Positions 8,490-16,953 of a DNA stretch of 64,000 bases are shown piece after piece. Source of the stretch: Micrococcus terreus (GTDB lineage: Bacteria; Actinomycetota; Actinomycetes; Actinomycetales; Micrococcaceae); contig NZ_FPCG01000002.1 of NCBI RefSeq assembly GCF_900116905.1, positions 62,001-126,000 of the forward strand. The letters are read 5' to 3'. Positions within the stretch are counted from its first letter, which is position 1. Every line of letters begins with the position of its first letter. The position numbers and the translations under genes are program-made. The notes beneath the pieces were generated by a model. It worked only from the letters and a program-made list of their open reading frames with translations, was not told the origin of the DNA and searched no databases.

Positions 8490-10271
8490 TCAGCCCTCGG
8501 CGGTCTCCTCAGCCTTCTGGGCCGGTGCCTTCTTGGCGGCCGGCTTGCGAGCCGGAGCCTTCTTGACCGGAGCCTTCTTCTCGGTCTCCTCGGCGACCTC
8601 GCCCTCAGCCTTCTTGGCCGGAGCCTTCTTGGCCGTGGTCGACTTGGCAGCCGTGGTCTTGGCGGCGGTCGACTTGGCGGCCGGCTTGCGAGCCGGAGCC
8701 TTCTTGGCCGGAGCCTTCTCCTCCGTCGCTTCGCCAGCCTCGGCGTCGTCGGCCTTCTTGGTCGGAGCCTTCTTGGCCGTGGTCGACTTGGCAGCCGTGG
8801 TCTTGGCGGCGGTCGACTTGGCGGCCGGCTTGCGAGCCGGAGCCTTCTTCTCCGGAGTCTTCTTCTGTGCGGCCTCATCAGCCGAGTCAGCAGACTCGGC
8901 AGACTCCGGGGAGTCGGCGGAATCGGCCGAATCAGCGGAATCCGCCGAGTCAGCAGACTCCACAGCATCCTGGCCGCCCGGGGTGACGAAGGCGGTCAGG
9001 TCGACCTTGTTGCCGTCGGTGTCGGTGACCTCGGCGTACTCCAGCACCTTGGCCAGGGCCTTGCGGCGGCGCACCTCGCCCATGATCATCGGGACCTGGC
9101 CGGCCTGGTCCAGCATCTGGGCGAACTGGTTCGGGTCCATGCCGTACTGGGAGGCGGTGGTGATGATGTACTCGATCAGCTCGCCCTGGTCCACACCGAT
9201 CTCCTCGGCGTCGGCCACGGCGTCCAGGATGACCTCGTTGCGGAAGGCCTCGCGGGTGTTCTGCTCGACCTCGGCGCGGTGCTCCTCGGTGTCGTGGTCA
9301 TCGCCCTCGGTGTGGCCGCCCTGGGCGAAGTGCTGCTCGACCTGCTCGGTGATGATCGAGTCCGGCACGGCGACCTCGACGAGCTTGACCAGCTCCTCCA
9401 GGACCTTGTCGCGGGCCTCGACGCCCTGACCGGTGACGGCGCCCTCGGCGGCCTGCTTCTTCAGGTCCTCCTTGAGCTCGTCGATGGTGTCGAACTCTGA
9501 GGCCAGCTGGGCGAACTCGTCGTCGGCCTCGGGCAGCTCACGCTCCTTGACGGCGTCGAGCACGACCTTGACCTGCGCCTTCTCGCCGGAGCGATCGCCG
9601 CCGGCCAGGGTGGTCTCGAAGATGGCGTCCTCGCCGGCGGACAGACCCTCCAGGGCCTCGTCCATGCCGTCGAGCATGGTGCCGGCGCCGACCTGGTAGG
9701 ACAGACCTTCCGCCTGGTCGACCTGCTCGTCGTCGATGGTGGCGGTCAGGCTGATGGTGACGAAGTCGTCCTTCTTCGCCGGACGCTCCACGTCCTTGAG
9801 GGTGCCGAAGCGGGAGCGCAGGTCGTCCAGTGCCTTCTGCTCGTCCTCCTCGGTGGCGGCGGCGGGCTCGACGGTGACCTTCAGGCCCTTGTAGTCGGGC
9901 AGCTCGATCTCCGGGCGCACGTCCAGCTCGGCGGTGAACTTGAGCGGAGCCTCAGCGTCGCCGTCGGTGCCGGGCGTGGAGGTGATCTCCACCTCGGGGC
10001 GGGAGAGAGGCGTGATCTCGGCCTCGATCAGGGCCGCCTGGTAGAACTCGTTCAGACCCTCGTTGATGGCGGTCTCGATCACGAAGCCGCGGCCGACCCG
10101 CTGGTCGATGATGCGCGCCGGCACCTTGCCCTTGCGGAAGCCGGGAACCTGGATCTGGTTCGCCACGGTGGAGTAGGCCTCGTCGATGCGCGGCTTGAGG
10201 TCCTCGAAGGGGACCTCCACGTCCAGCTTGACCCGGGTGGGGCTGAGGTTTTCTGCGGTGCTCTTGACCAC
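8490..10271 (-). CDS. tig: Trigger factor with long acidic and lysine-rich C-terminal tail
   Basis: Ribosome-associated chaperone and peptidyl-prolyl isomerase. Residues 1 to about 437 carry the ribosome-binding domain ([17 protein letters not shown], the signature loop, near residues 45-61), the FKBP-like domain (about 150-240) and the helical C-terminal chaperone domain. Usual family length is about 430-470; here a 156-residue tail follows: an acidic stretch of Glu/Ser-Ala-Asp repeats (about 438-467), then a Lys/Ala/Pro-rich stretch (about 470-593) with [11 protein letters not shown]-type repeats resembling histone H1-like or HupB tails. The tail could add nucleic-acid or rRNA affinity, but that is inference. 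The start ATG at 10271 begins [16 protein letters not shown], as expected. Confidence 0.95.
   Translation of the reverse strand: MVKSTAENLSPTRVKLDVEVPFEDLKPRIDEAYSTVANQIQVPGFRKGKVPARIIDQRVGRGFVIETAINEGLNEFYQAALIEAEITPLSRPEVEITSTPGTDGDAEAPLKFTAELDVRPEIELPDYKGLKVTVEPAAATEEDEQKALDDLRSRFGTLKDVERPAKKDDFVTISLTATIDDEQVDQAEGLSYQVGAGTMLDGMDEALEGLSAGEDAIFETTLAGGDRSGEKAQVKVVLDAVKERELPEADDEFAQLASEFDTIDELKEDLKKQAAEGAVTGQGVEARDKVLEELVKLVEVAVPDSIITEQVEQHFAQGGHTEGDDHDTEEHRAEVEQNTREAFRNEVILDAVADAEEIGVDQGELIEYIITTASQYGMDPNQFAQMLDQAGQVPMIMGEVRRRKALAKVLEYAEVTDTDGNKVDLTAFVTPGGQDAVESADSADSADSADSADSPESAESADSADEAAQKKTPEKKAPARKPAAKSTAAKTTAAKSTTAKKAPTKKADDAEAGEATEEKAPAKKAPARKPAAKSTAAKTTAAKSTTAKKAPAKKAEGEVAEETEKKAPVKKAPARKPAAKKAPAQKAEETAEG
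8529..8863 (-). repeat. Internal tandem repeats encoding the Lys/Ala/Pro-rich tail of Tig
   Basis: Two near-identical DNA copies encode [12 protein letters not shown] followed by [16 protein letters not shown], and a shortened third copy lies at the 3' end. They are separated by acidic spacers ([11 protein letters not shown] and EGEVAEETE). The near-identical nucleotide sequence suggests recent duplication and makes the tail length prone to change. Confidence 0.8.
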
Positions 10272-10329
10272 GTAGGACTCCTGTAGATGGATCGGGAACG
10301 TCGTACTGATGCTTGATGTCGAGATGACG

Positions 10330-10403
10330 TCGGGGTGACAGGATTTGAACCTGCGGCCTCACGCTCCCAAAGCGCGCGCTCTACCAAGCTGAGCTACACC
10401 CCG
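10330..10403 (-). tRNA. tRNA-Pro (anticodon TGG)
   Basis: 74 nt, complete cloverleaf: acceptor CGGGGTG/CACCCCG, D-arm AGCTCAG, anticodon loop TTTGGGA (TGG) and T-arm GGTTCAAATCC. CCA is not encoded. A TAGTCT box at 10460-10465 (minus) may be its promoter. Confidence 0.95.
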
Positions 10404-10570
10404 CCGATCCGCCCTCGAGCGCACAGCAGTGCACCGTCAGGGCGGAGACGGACCGTCCAAGACTACCCCCTGCATTCAGCAGGCGAGTAATCACGGTTCC
10501 AGGTGACCTCGTGCCGGAGGCACAGCAGGTCCCGACGACGGCGCGTCCACCAGGGCGATCAGAGCGCCTT

Positions 10571-10600
10571 TTGCAGAGCGAGGGTTCCGGTTGGTAGGCT
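10571..10600 (+). promoter_or_regulatory. Promoter of tRNA-Gly
   Basis: TTGCAG at 10571-10576 and TAGGCT at 10595-10600 with an 18-bp spacer, a good sigma-70/SigA match. It ends 15 bp before the tRNA. Confidence 0.6.
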
Positions 10601-10615
10601 CAACCTCGCTGTTCC

Positions 10616-10686
10616 GGGGATGTAGCTCAATGGTAGAGCCCCAGTCTTCCAAACTGGCTACGCGGGTTCGATTCCCGTCATCCCCT
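10616..10686 (+). tRNA. tRNA-Gly (anticodon TCC)
   Basis: 71 nt: acceptor GGGGATG/CATCCCC, D-arm GTAGCTCAATGGTAGAGC, anticodon stem-loop CCAGT-CTTCCAA-ACTGG (TCC), and T-arm with GGTTCGATTCC. No encoded CCA. A strong hairpin follows. Confidence 0.95.
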
Positions 10687-10694
10687 CCGCATCC

Positions 10695-10733
10695 CAGCAG
10701 GGCCCCTGACCGATCCGGTCCGGGGCCCTGCTG
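10695..10733 (+). terminator. Hairpin terminator after tRNA-Gly (bidirectional)
   Basis: Arms 10695-10706 and 10722-10733, 12 bp perfect, with a nested gacc/ggtc stem in the loop. It lies between tRNA-Gly and the convergent Nei/Fpg gene and can end both. Confidence 0.85.
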
Positions 10734-10758
10734 CTGTTCTGGACCGTTTCCGTCCTGC

Positions 10759-11736
10759 TCACGCCTGACAGACGGCGCAGCGGTACAGCTTGCGCTGGAC
10801 CATCTCCTCCACCACGATCGCGTCGGCACCGTCCCGCGAGGTGGTCCCGCAGACCAGGCAGGTCTGTCCCTGCCGCTGGTACACGTAGGTCGCATGCTCC
10901 GGCCACGCCTCGGCCTCCGGCACGCCGGGCCGGTGCTCCGGTGCGGTGGTGATGATCCGTCCGCGTCTCACCCCGATCCCCATCAGCAGGACCAGGTCCT
11001 CCCACAGGCCCCGCAGTTCCTGGTCGGAGAGCGACCGCGCCGGACGGTGGGGGTCGATCAGCTGCCGGAACAGTGTCTCCGCGCGGAAGATGTTGCCCAC
11101 ACCCGCGATGATCGACTGATCCATCAGCACGGCGCCGATGGCCCGCCCGGTCCGGCTGGCTCGCCGCACGAACTCCCCCGCGTCCGCCTGCGGATCCAGC
11201 GGATCCGGACCGAGGTTCGAGCGCACCTGCTCCACCTCATCCGGTGTCAGGACGCGGCAGATCGAGGCACCCACCAGGTCCGCCCAGCCGTGCTGGGTCA
11301 CCAGCCGCACGCGGGTGGTCGGCGTGGGTTCCGGCGGCTCCGCCGCCGCTCTCCCAGCCACGGCGTCACCTGGCGCACCTGCGGAAGGCGACCGGCCGTC
11401 GTCGGGACGGGGGTGGGCAGGGTCAGCCGACTCACGGTGGATCTCCCGCTCGCCGATCCTCCGGGGTGCACCGATGGAGGAGGCCACCGTGAAGGTGTGG
11501 TCCCCGCCGAAGGTCCAGGCCCCGTACATCCCCAGGTGCACATTGAGGGTGTGACCGTGGTCGAAGGTGAGGAAGAAGTGCTTGCCGTGGGCGATCGACT
11601 CCACGGGAACATGACCGTCCAGCAGAGCGGCACCCTCGGCGAACCTCCCCTGCGGAGAGGTGGCCCGCACCGACTGCCCCACGAACGTGTCCTGGAACTG
11701 CCGGGCGAGCCGGTGGATGGAATGGCCCTCAGGCAT
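10759..11736 (-). CDS. Fpg/Nei-family DNA glycosylase/AP lyase
   Basis: Base-excision repair enzyme for oxidised bases. 325 residues beginning MPEGHSIHRLA, with catalytic Pro2 and Glu3, as in the Nei branch (MPEG) rather than MutM (MPELPE). A helix-two-turn-helix region includes VLMDQSIIAGVGNIFRAE (about 218-235), and a C-terminal zinc finger has CLVC ... CAVC. An unusual Pro/Ala-rich insertion of about 50 residues (roughly 100-150) separates the N-terminal beta-sandwich halves; it includes one copy of the CCCGACGACGG motif. Probably an actinobacterial Nei1/Nei2-type enzyme. It lies 36 bp downstream of rpiB and is likely co-transcribed. Confidence 0.9.
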   Translation of the reverse strand: MPEGHSIHRLARQFQDTFVGQSVRATSPQGRFAEGAALLDGHVPVESIAHGKHFFLTFDHGHTLNVHLGMYGAWTFGGDHTFTVASSIGAPRRIGEREIHRESADPAHPRPDDGRSPSAGAPGDAVAGRAAAEPPEPTPTTRVRLVTQHGWADLVGASICRVLTPDEVEQVRSNLGPDPLDPQADAGEFVRRASRTGRAIGAVLMDQSIIAGVGNIFRAETLFRQLIDPHRPARSLSDQELRGLWEDLVLLMGIGVRRGRIITTAPEHRPGVPEAEAWPEHATYVYQRQGQTCLVCGTTSRDGADAIVVEEMVQRKLYRCAVCQA

Positions 11737-11772
11737 GGGACACGCGCTCCGAGCGGTTGCCGCAGAGAAGGC

Positions 11773-12246
11773 TCACATCTGGACTTCGCCGGTGCGCTCG
11801 TAGTGCCCGATCTTGCCGATCCGGCGCACGTGGCGCTCGTCATTGCTGAAGGGCTCGGCCAGGAACGCCTCGATCAGCTCGGTGGCCTCCTCCAGGGAGT
11901 GCTGACGCCCGCCCACGGCCACCACATTGGCGTCGTTGTGCTCGCGGGCAAGCCGGGCGGTGTCCAGGTTCCAGGCCAACGCCGCACGGATGCCCTCGAC
12001 CTTGTTCGCCGCGATCTGCTCGCCGTTGCCGGAGCCGCCCAGCACGATGCCCAGGGAGTCCTTCCCCTCGGCGCGCTCGGCGGCCACCGCCCGGGCGGCG
12101 TTGATGCAGAAGCCGGGGTAGTCGTCCTGGGCGTCGTACTCCTGGGGACCGTGGTCCACGATCTCGTAGCCGCGCTCGGCCAGGTGCCGCTGCAGGTGGG
12201 CGGAGAGCTCGAGGCCGGCGTGGTCAGTGGCGATGTGGACGCGCAT
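11773..12246 (-). CDS. rpiB: Ribose-5-phosphate isomerase B
   Basis: Interconverts ribose-5-phosphate and ribulose-5-phosphate in the pentose phosphate pathway. 157 residues from the ATG at 12246, with AGGAG 6 nt upstream. Characteristic RpiB features: MRVHIATDHAGLELSAHL at the start, the GIVLGGSGNGEQIAANK anion-hole region (Ser/Gly) near residues 66-82 with a serine in the GSGNG motif as in mycobacteria, and HVRRI near the C-terminus. With gnd at 48.9 kb it supports an active pentose phosphate route. Confidence 0.95.
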   Translation of the reverse strand: MRVHIATDHAGLELSAHLQRHLAERGYEIVDHGPQEYDAQDDYPGFCINAARAVAAERAEGKDSLGIVLGGSGNGEQIAANKVEGIRAALAWNLDTARLAREHNDANVVAVGGRQHSLEEATELIEAFLAEPFSNDERHVRRIGKIGHYERTGEVQM

Positions 12247-12447
12247 GGGGGCTCCTGGTTCGGTCGGATCGGACGGGTCTGTGGGCTCGCCATCCACCCT
12301 ACCGGCGCGGACGGTCCCCGGATCCTGTGCAGTGGGACACATCGGTGGCACAATGGGGAGTTGCTCATCGCTTGTTTCACATCTGGTGCCACGACGGACT
12401 CTCAGCCCCGTCCTCACCCCTGTCACCACCGTCGCCCTGGAGGCTCT

Positions 12448-15045
12448 GTGTCCACTCTGAACATCACCCGCGAGGAGGCCCGCGTCCGCGCTGAGGCGCT
12501 GTCCGTGGAGTCCTACGAGATCGATCTTGACCTCACCCTGCCGGGAGACCACTTCCGTTCACGCACCACGGTCCGGTTCCGCGCGTCCGAGGACGCCGTG
12601 GGCGGTCAGACCTTCATCGACTTCGTCTCCACGAACCTCACCGCCGTCACCCTCAACGGCACTGAGCTGGGCTCAGACTGCTCGGACGGCACCCGCATCA
12701 CCGTGGGTCCGCTGGCCGCAGAAAACACCCTGGTGGTGGACGGCCTGGCCGACTACATGAACACCGGAGAGGGCCTGCACCGCTTCGTGGACCCGGTGGA
12801 CCAAGAGGTCTACCTCTACTCCCAGTTCGAGGTGCCGGACTCCCGCCGCATGTTCGCCGTGTTCGAGCAGCCCGACCTCAAGGCCACCTTCGCCTTCACC
12901 GTCACCGCTCCGGACCACTGGGCCGTGGTGTCCAACTCCCCCACGCCGGAACCTGTTCGCGCTGAGCTGGCCGAGGGCTCGCCGTTCTCCGGCGCCTCCA
13001 CCTGGACCTTCACGCCGACGCCACGGATCTCCTCCTACATCACCGCGCTGATCGCTGGCCCATACCGCTCCACGCACTCCGAGCTGACCAGCGCCGACGG
13101 GCGGACCATCCCCCTGGGTGCCTACTGCCGGGCGTCGCTGTTCGAGCACCTGGACGCGGAGAACATCTTCGAGCTGACCCGCCAGGGCTTCGAGTTCTTC
13201 GAGGCCCAGTTCGGCACGCCGTACCCGTTCGAGAAGTACGACCAGCTCTTCGTGCCCGAGTTCAACGCCGGCGCCATGGAGAACGCCGGGGCCGTCACGT
13301 TCCTGGAGAACTACGTCTTCCGCTCCCGTGTCCCCGAGGCCATGGTGGAGCGCCGAGCCATCACCGTGCTGCACGAGCTGGCCCACATGTGGTTCGGCGA
13401 CCTGGTCACCATGAAGTGGTGGAACGACCTCTGGCTCAACGAGTCCTTCGCCGAGTTCATGTCCACCCTGGCCGCGGCGGAGAACACCAAGTACACCGGA
13501 GCTTGGACCACGTTCTCCTCCATGGAGAAGGCGTGGGCCTACCGCCAGGACCAGCTCTCCACCACGCACCCGATCAAGGCCGAGATCCGCGATCTGGACG
13601 ATGTCCTGGTCAACTTCGACGGCATCACCTATGCCAAGGGCGCCTCGGTGCTGCGCCAGCTGGTGGCCTGGGTGGGCCAGGAGAACTTCATGGCCGGCGT
13701 GCGCGAGTACTTCGGCCAGCACGCCTGGTCCAACACGGAGCTGCCGGACCTGATGCGCGAGCTCGAGGCCTCCTCCGGCCGCGACCTCTCCGAGTGGACC
13801 CGGCTGTGGCTGGAGACCTCCGGGGTGAACACCGTCTCGGTGGAGGTGGACACGCAGGGCGAGGGTCCCGAGGGCGTCATCACCTCCCTGCGCCTGGTCC
13901 AGTCCGCGCCCCGCGGGGTGGAGCAGGGCGAGCCGGGAGACGCAGTGCTGCGTCCTCACCGCATGGCGGTGGGCTTCTATGACCTGGACGACGACGGCCG
14001 GCTCGTCCGCACCCAGCGGTACGAGCTCGATGTGGACGGCGAGGTGACGGAGGTCTCCGAGGCCGTCGGCGCGCGCCGCCCCGCGCTGATCCTGCCCAAC
14101 GACGATGATCTGGCCTACGCCAAGATCCGCCTGGACTCCGCCTCCTGGACGGTGGCCGCCGAGCGGCTCAAGGACGTGGCGGACTCCTTGCCGCGCACCC
14201 TGCTGTGGGGTGCAGCGTGGGACACCGCTCGGGACGGAGAGGCCACGGCGCAGTGGTTCGTGGACCTGGTGCTGGCCAACATCGGCCACGAGGTGGACTC
14301 CTCGGTGGTGCAGACCCTGCTGCGTCAGCTCAACACCGCCCTGTCCCTCTACACCCCGGAGGACCAGGCCTCGCAGCTGCGGGCGACCGCCGCAGACCGT
14401 CTGCTGGAGCTGGCTCGTGGCACCGAGGCCGGGTCGGACAACCAGCTGCAGTTCATCAAGGCCTTCGCCCAGCATGCCCGCACCGGCGAGCAGCTGGACA
14501 CCCTGGCCGGGCTGCACTCGGCAGAGCAGTCCCTGGACGGGCTGGACCTGAACACCGACCTGAAGTGGGAGATGCTGACCGGGCTGGTGGCCGGCGGCCG
14601 TGCCGGTGAGTCCGAGATCGCGGCGGCCGAGCAGAACGATGCCACCGCCACCGGTGCCCTGGCGGCGGCTCAGGCCCGGGCCGCTGTGCCGACCGCTGAG
14701 GCCAAGCAGCGCGCCTGGGACCAGGTGGTGTCCGGGGAGCTGTCCAACACCACCCAGCGCAATGTCCTGGCTGGGTTCGCCCGCACCAACGACCCCGCTC
14801 TGCTGGCCGGCTTCGCACCGCAGTTCTTCGAGGGCGCCGAGGAGCTGTGGGCCTCGCGTTCGCACGAGATGGCCGAGTCCGCCGCCATCGGCCTCTTCCC
14901 CACCTCCCAGGTCTCACAGCAGACCGTGGACGCGGCGAACACGCTGATCGAACGGGCCCGGGAGAAGCAGGCCGCTCTGGCCCGCACGGTCGCGGAGTCC
15001 CGCGATGAGGTGGTCCGGGCACTCAAGGCGCGCGCCGCCCGCTGA
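12448..15045 (+). CDS. pepN: Aminopeptidase N (M1 zinc metallopeptidase)
   Basis: Cytoplasmic exopeptidase that removes N-terminal residues from peptides. 865 residues from the GTG at 12448, preceded by GGAGG at 12439-12443. M1 signatures: GAMEN exopeptidase motif at 275-279 and the zinc site HELAH at 309-313 with the third ligand Glu332 in NESFAEF. An ERAP1-like helical C-terminal domain fills the second half. The frame is open for 1.8 kb upstream but that portion overlaps tRNA-Gly, the glycosylase and rpiB on the other strand and is spurious. It follows rpiB divergently; a CACAAT box near 12345-12350 may be the promoter. Confidence 0.95.
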   Translation: MSTLNITREEARVRAEALSVESYEIDLDLTLPGDHFRSRTTVRFRASEDAVGGQTFIDFVSTNLTAVTLNGTELGSDCSDGTRITVGPLAAENTLVVDGLADYMNTGEGLHRFVDPVDQEVYLYSQFEVPDSRRMFAVFEQPDLKATFAFTVTAPDHWAVVSNSPTPEPVRAELAEGSPFSGASTWTFTPTPRISSYITALIAGPYRSTHSELTSADGRTIPLGAYCRASLFEHLDAENIFELTRQGFEFFEAQFGTPYPFEKYDQLFVPEFNAGAMENAGAVTFLENYVFRSRVPEAMVERRAITVLHELAHMWFGDLVTMKWWNDLWLNESFAEFMSTLAAAENTKYTGAWTTFSSMEKAWAYRQDQLSTTHPIKAEIRDLDDVLVNFDGITYAKGASVLRQLVAWVGQENFMAGVREYFGQHAWSNTELPDLMRELEASSGRDLSEWTRLWLETSGVNTVSVEVDTQGEGPEGVITSLRLVQSAPRGVEQGEPGDAVLRPHRMAVGFYDLDDDGRLVRTQRYELDVDGEVTEVSEAVGARRPALILPNDDDLAYAKIRLDSASWTVAAERLKDVADSLPRTLLWGAAWDTARDGEATAQWFVDLVLANIGHEVDSSVVQTLLRQLNTALSLYTPEDQASQLRATAADRLLELARGTEAGSDNQLQFIKAFAQHARTGEQLDTLAGLHSAEQSLDGLDLNTDLKWEMLTGLVAGGRAGESEIAAAEQNDATATGALAAAQARAAVPTAEAKQRAWDQVVSGELSNTTQRNVLAGFARTNDPALLAGFAPQFFEGAEELWASRSHEMAESAAIGLFPTSQVSQQTVDAANTLIERAREKQAALARTVAESRDEVVRALKARAAR

Positions 15046-15069
15046 TCCCGCCACACCGCAGCTGCACCG

Positions 15070-15104
15070 CAGGGCCGGGTCGTCGTTCAGACGTCCCGGC
15101 CCTG
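15070..15104 (+). terminator. Hairpin terminator after pepN
   Basis: Arms 15070-15079 and 15095-15104, 10 bp perfect, with a further cgtc/gacg pairing inside the loop. Placed 25 bp after the pepN stop. Confidence 0.75.
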
Positions 15105-15137
15105 TTCCGTCCGAATCGTTCACGCCGCCCCACGCGG

Positions 15138-15143
15138 TAGGTT
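15138..15143 (+). promoter_or_regulatory. -10 box TAGGTT of the OsmC-globin gene
   Basis: TAGGTT is followed by 7 nt and the GTG start at 15151, the leaderless spacing. The same 7 nt (GGAGGGT) also resembles a ribosome site, so either mode is possible. Confidence 0.45.
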
Positions 15144-15150
15144 GGAGGGT

Positions 15151-16203
15151 GTGAACCACAGCTTCTCCCTGCGCGCAGAATGGACCGGGAACCGCGGCAC
15201 CGGCACCTCCGGCTACAAGGACTACGACCGTGACCTGGTGATCCAGGCTGAGGGCCCCGGTGAGCTTCAGGGCTCGGCTGCCCGAGCCTTCCACGGGGCC
15301 GAGTCACGGTGGAATCCGGAGCAGCTGCTGCTGGCCGCCCTCACCGAATGCCACCTGCTCTCCTACCTGCACAGCGCCACCCAGGCGGGCGTCGTCGTGA
15401 CCGGCCTGGCCTGCCGCGCCGAGGTGACCTTGGAGACCACCTCGGACGGTGCCGGGCAGATCACCTCCGCCGTGCTGCGGCCTGAGGTGTGGCTGGCCGA
15501 GGAGTCCCAGCGGGAGCAGGCCGATGGCCTCCATCCGCAGGCTCATGAGCGGTGCTTCATCGCCCGGTCGGTGAACTTTCCGGTGACGATCGAACCAGAG
15601 GCGCCACGGCAGATGCCGCATCTGCCGGAGTTCAGCAGCCGACTCGGCGCACCGATCGCCGTCCTGCGGCCCCGTGAGGCCAAGCGCCCGTCCCAGGTGA
15701 CGGGGCTGGAGAACCGGCCGGTCTCCCCCGGTGCGGCCCACACCCCGCCGTTCACCCGGACCTCTGAGACGGGTGCGTCGCCGGCAGCCGCCACTGCGGC
15801 TCCCCCGGCCGCATCCGCTCCGGCAGAGCCGCAGTCCACCTTCTACGATCAGGTCGGCGGACATGAGACCTTCGCGAAGCTGTGCCGGGTGTTCTACGAA
15901 GGCGTGGCACAGGATCCGCTGCTCAAGCCCATGTACCCGGAGGAGGACCTGGGACCGGCTGAGGAGCGGCTGCTGCTGTTCCTGGAGCAGTACTGGGGCG
16001 GCCCGCGGACCTACAGCGAGCAGCGGGGCCATCCGCGGCTGCGCATGCGCCACATGCCGTACACCATCGACTTCGAGGCACGGGACGCCTGGCTGCGCCA
16101 CATGCGCACGGCCGTGGACTCCCTGGAGCTGGCCCCCCTGCACGAGCACATGCTCTGGGACTATCTCGAGCGCGCGGCCCACTCCATGGTCAACTCCGCC
16201 TGA
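15151..16203 (+). CDS. OsmC-like peroxidase fused to group II truncated haemoglobin
   Basis: 350 residues in one continuous frame. Residues 1-150 form an OsmC/Ohr-type domain with both redox cysteines, Cys67 ([10 protein letters not shown]) and Cys135 ([10 protein letters not shown]); this family reduces organic hydroperoxides. A Pro/Ala-rich linker (about 152-229) leads to residues 231-350, a truncated haemoglobin of the trHbO/GlbO type: [16 protein letters not shown] (281-285), and RLRMRHMPY with the haem-ligating His at 301. Separately known functions are peroxide removal and O2/NO/peroxide chemistry, so the fusion probably couples haem and thiol peroxide defence in the cytoplasm (inference). 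A GTG start at 15151 with GGAGG is chosen. Confidence 0.9.
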   Translation: MNHSFSLRAEWTGNRGTGTSGYKDYDRDLVIQAEGPGELQGSAARAFHGAESRWNPEQLLLAALTECHLLSYLHSATQAGVVVTGLACRAEVTLETTSDGAGQITSAVLRPEVWLAEESQREQADGLHPQAHERCFIARSVNFPVTIEPEAPRQMPHLPEFSSRLGAPIAVLRPREAKRPSQVTGLENRPVSPGAAHTPPFTRTSETGASPAAATAAPPAASAPAEPQSTFYDQVGGHETFAKLCRVFYEGVAQDPLLKPMYPEEDLGPAEERLLLFLEQYWGGPRTYSEQRGHPRLRMRHMPYTIDFEARDAWLRHMRTAVDSLELAPLHEHMLWDYLERAAHSMVNSA

Positions 16204-16206
16204 GTC

Positions 16207-16953
16207 TCACCCGGCGTTCCACAGGTCCGTGTAGAAGGACAGCTTCTCGGCGTTCCTCTCGATCCCGTAGGCCCGCAGGAATCGGTCCGTCCAGTCACTC
16301 CGGTCCGCCGGAGCCGGCAGATTCCAGGCCAGGCTCATCAGCGCCGGGGCCAGGTCAGCCCATCGGTCGGCGACCCCGCACATGCCCACATCCACGTACC
16401 CAGTGCACTCCAGACGGCCGTCCTTCCGAGCCAGCAGCGTGTTCGGTGTGCAGGCGTCGCCATGGCACACCACCGGGTCCAGGGCAGGGATGGGTCGTCC
16501 GTCCGGCGCACCTCCTCGGGCAGCCACCGACCAGGTGAAGGGACAGCCGGTCAGGGGCACCGCATCGTGGAAGCGTCGCAGTGCCCGTCCCAGGGCGTCG
16601 ACGGCCTCCTCCGGCTCTGACATCAGATCCGGGTCCGCCGCCGAGGCTCCCGGAAGCCCCTCCGTCCACAGCCAGCCGACGCCGTCCCGCACTCCGGCAT
16701 CGAGCACCGCCGGAACCGGGACGAAGGTCTGCAGCCAGCGCAGCCGTTCGACGTCCGAGAACACCTGGAACTCGGGATGGACCGGCCCCACCTTGAGGAA
16801 CTCGCGGTCCGCCCCGTCGCCGATCTGCCAGGTCACTCCCCCGATTTCGTTCAACCACACCGGCACGGCGGATCTGCCGTCCAGGATCTGCTCGACCTGC
16901 GAGGGCGGGGCGCCCACCTCGTCCGGTGCTGGTCGCCGAGCAGGACGTGTCAC
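16207..16953 (-). CDS. APH(3')-like aminoglycoside phosphotransferase family protein
   Basis: 248 residues from the GTG at 16953, which overlaps the stop of the upstream gene (GTGA). The kinase fold resembles APH(3') enzymes: a Lys in EFLKVG (Lys53), the catalytic loop HGDACTPNTLL (His164, Asp166, Asn171), and the metal-binding YVDVGMCGVADRWADLA (Asp188), where the order G-x-x-D-R-x-x-D is a mark of APH(3'). It could phosphorylate an aminoglycoside 3'-OH or another small alcohol; resistance is not shown by sequence alone. Chromosomal placement beside a conserved-looking gene argues for a native, not newly acquired, gene. Confidence 0.8.
   Translation of the reverse strand: MTRPARRPAPDEVGAPPSQVEQILDGRSAVPVWLNEIGGVTWQIGDGADREFLKVGPVHPEFQVFSDVERLRWLQTFVPVPAVLDAGVRDGVGWLWTEGLPGASAADPDLMSEPEEAVDALGRALRRFHDAVPLTGCPFTWSVAARGGAPDGRPIPALDPVVCHGDACTPNTLLARKDGRLECTGYVDVGMCGVADRWADLAPALMSLAWNLPAPADRSDWTDRFLRAYGIERNAEKLSFYTDLWNAG

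Noticed and set aside
8529-8963. Repeat-rich region that could be mistaken for a CRISPR array
   Set aside because: The repeats are in frame and encode the Lys/Ala/Pro and Ser/Ala/Asp tail of Tig; there are no unique spacers of constant length.
10591-12447. 600-codon upstream extension of pepN
   Set aside because: It runs through tRNA-Gly, the glycosylase and rpiB on the opposite strand; family similarity and the GGAGG site begin only at the GTG at 12448.
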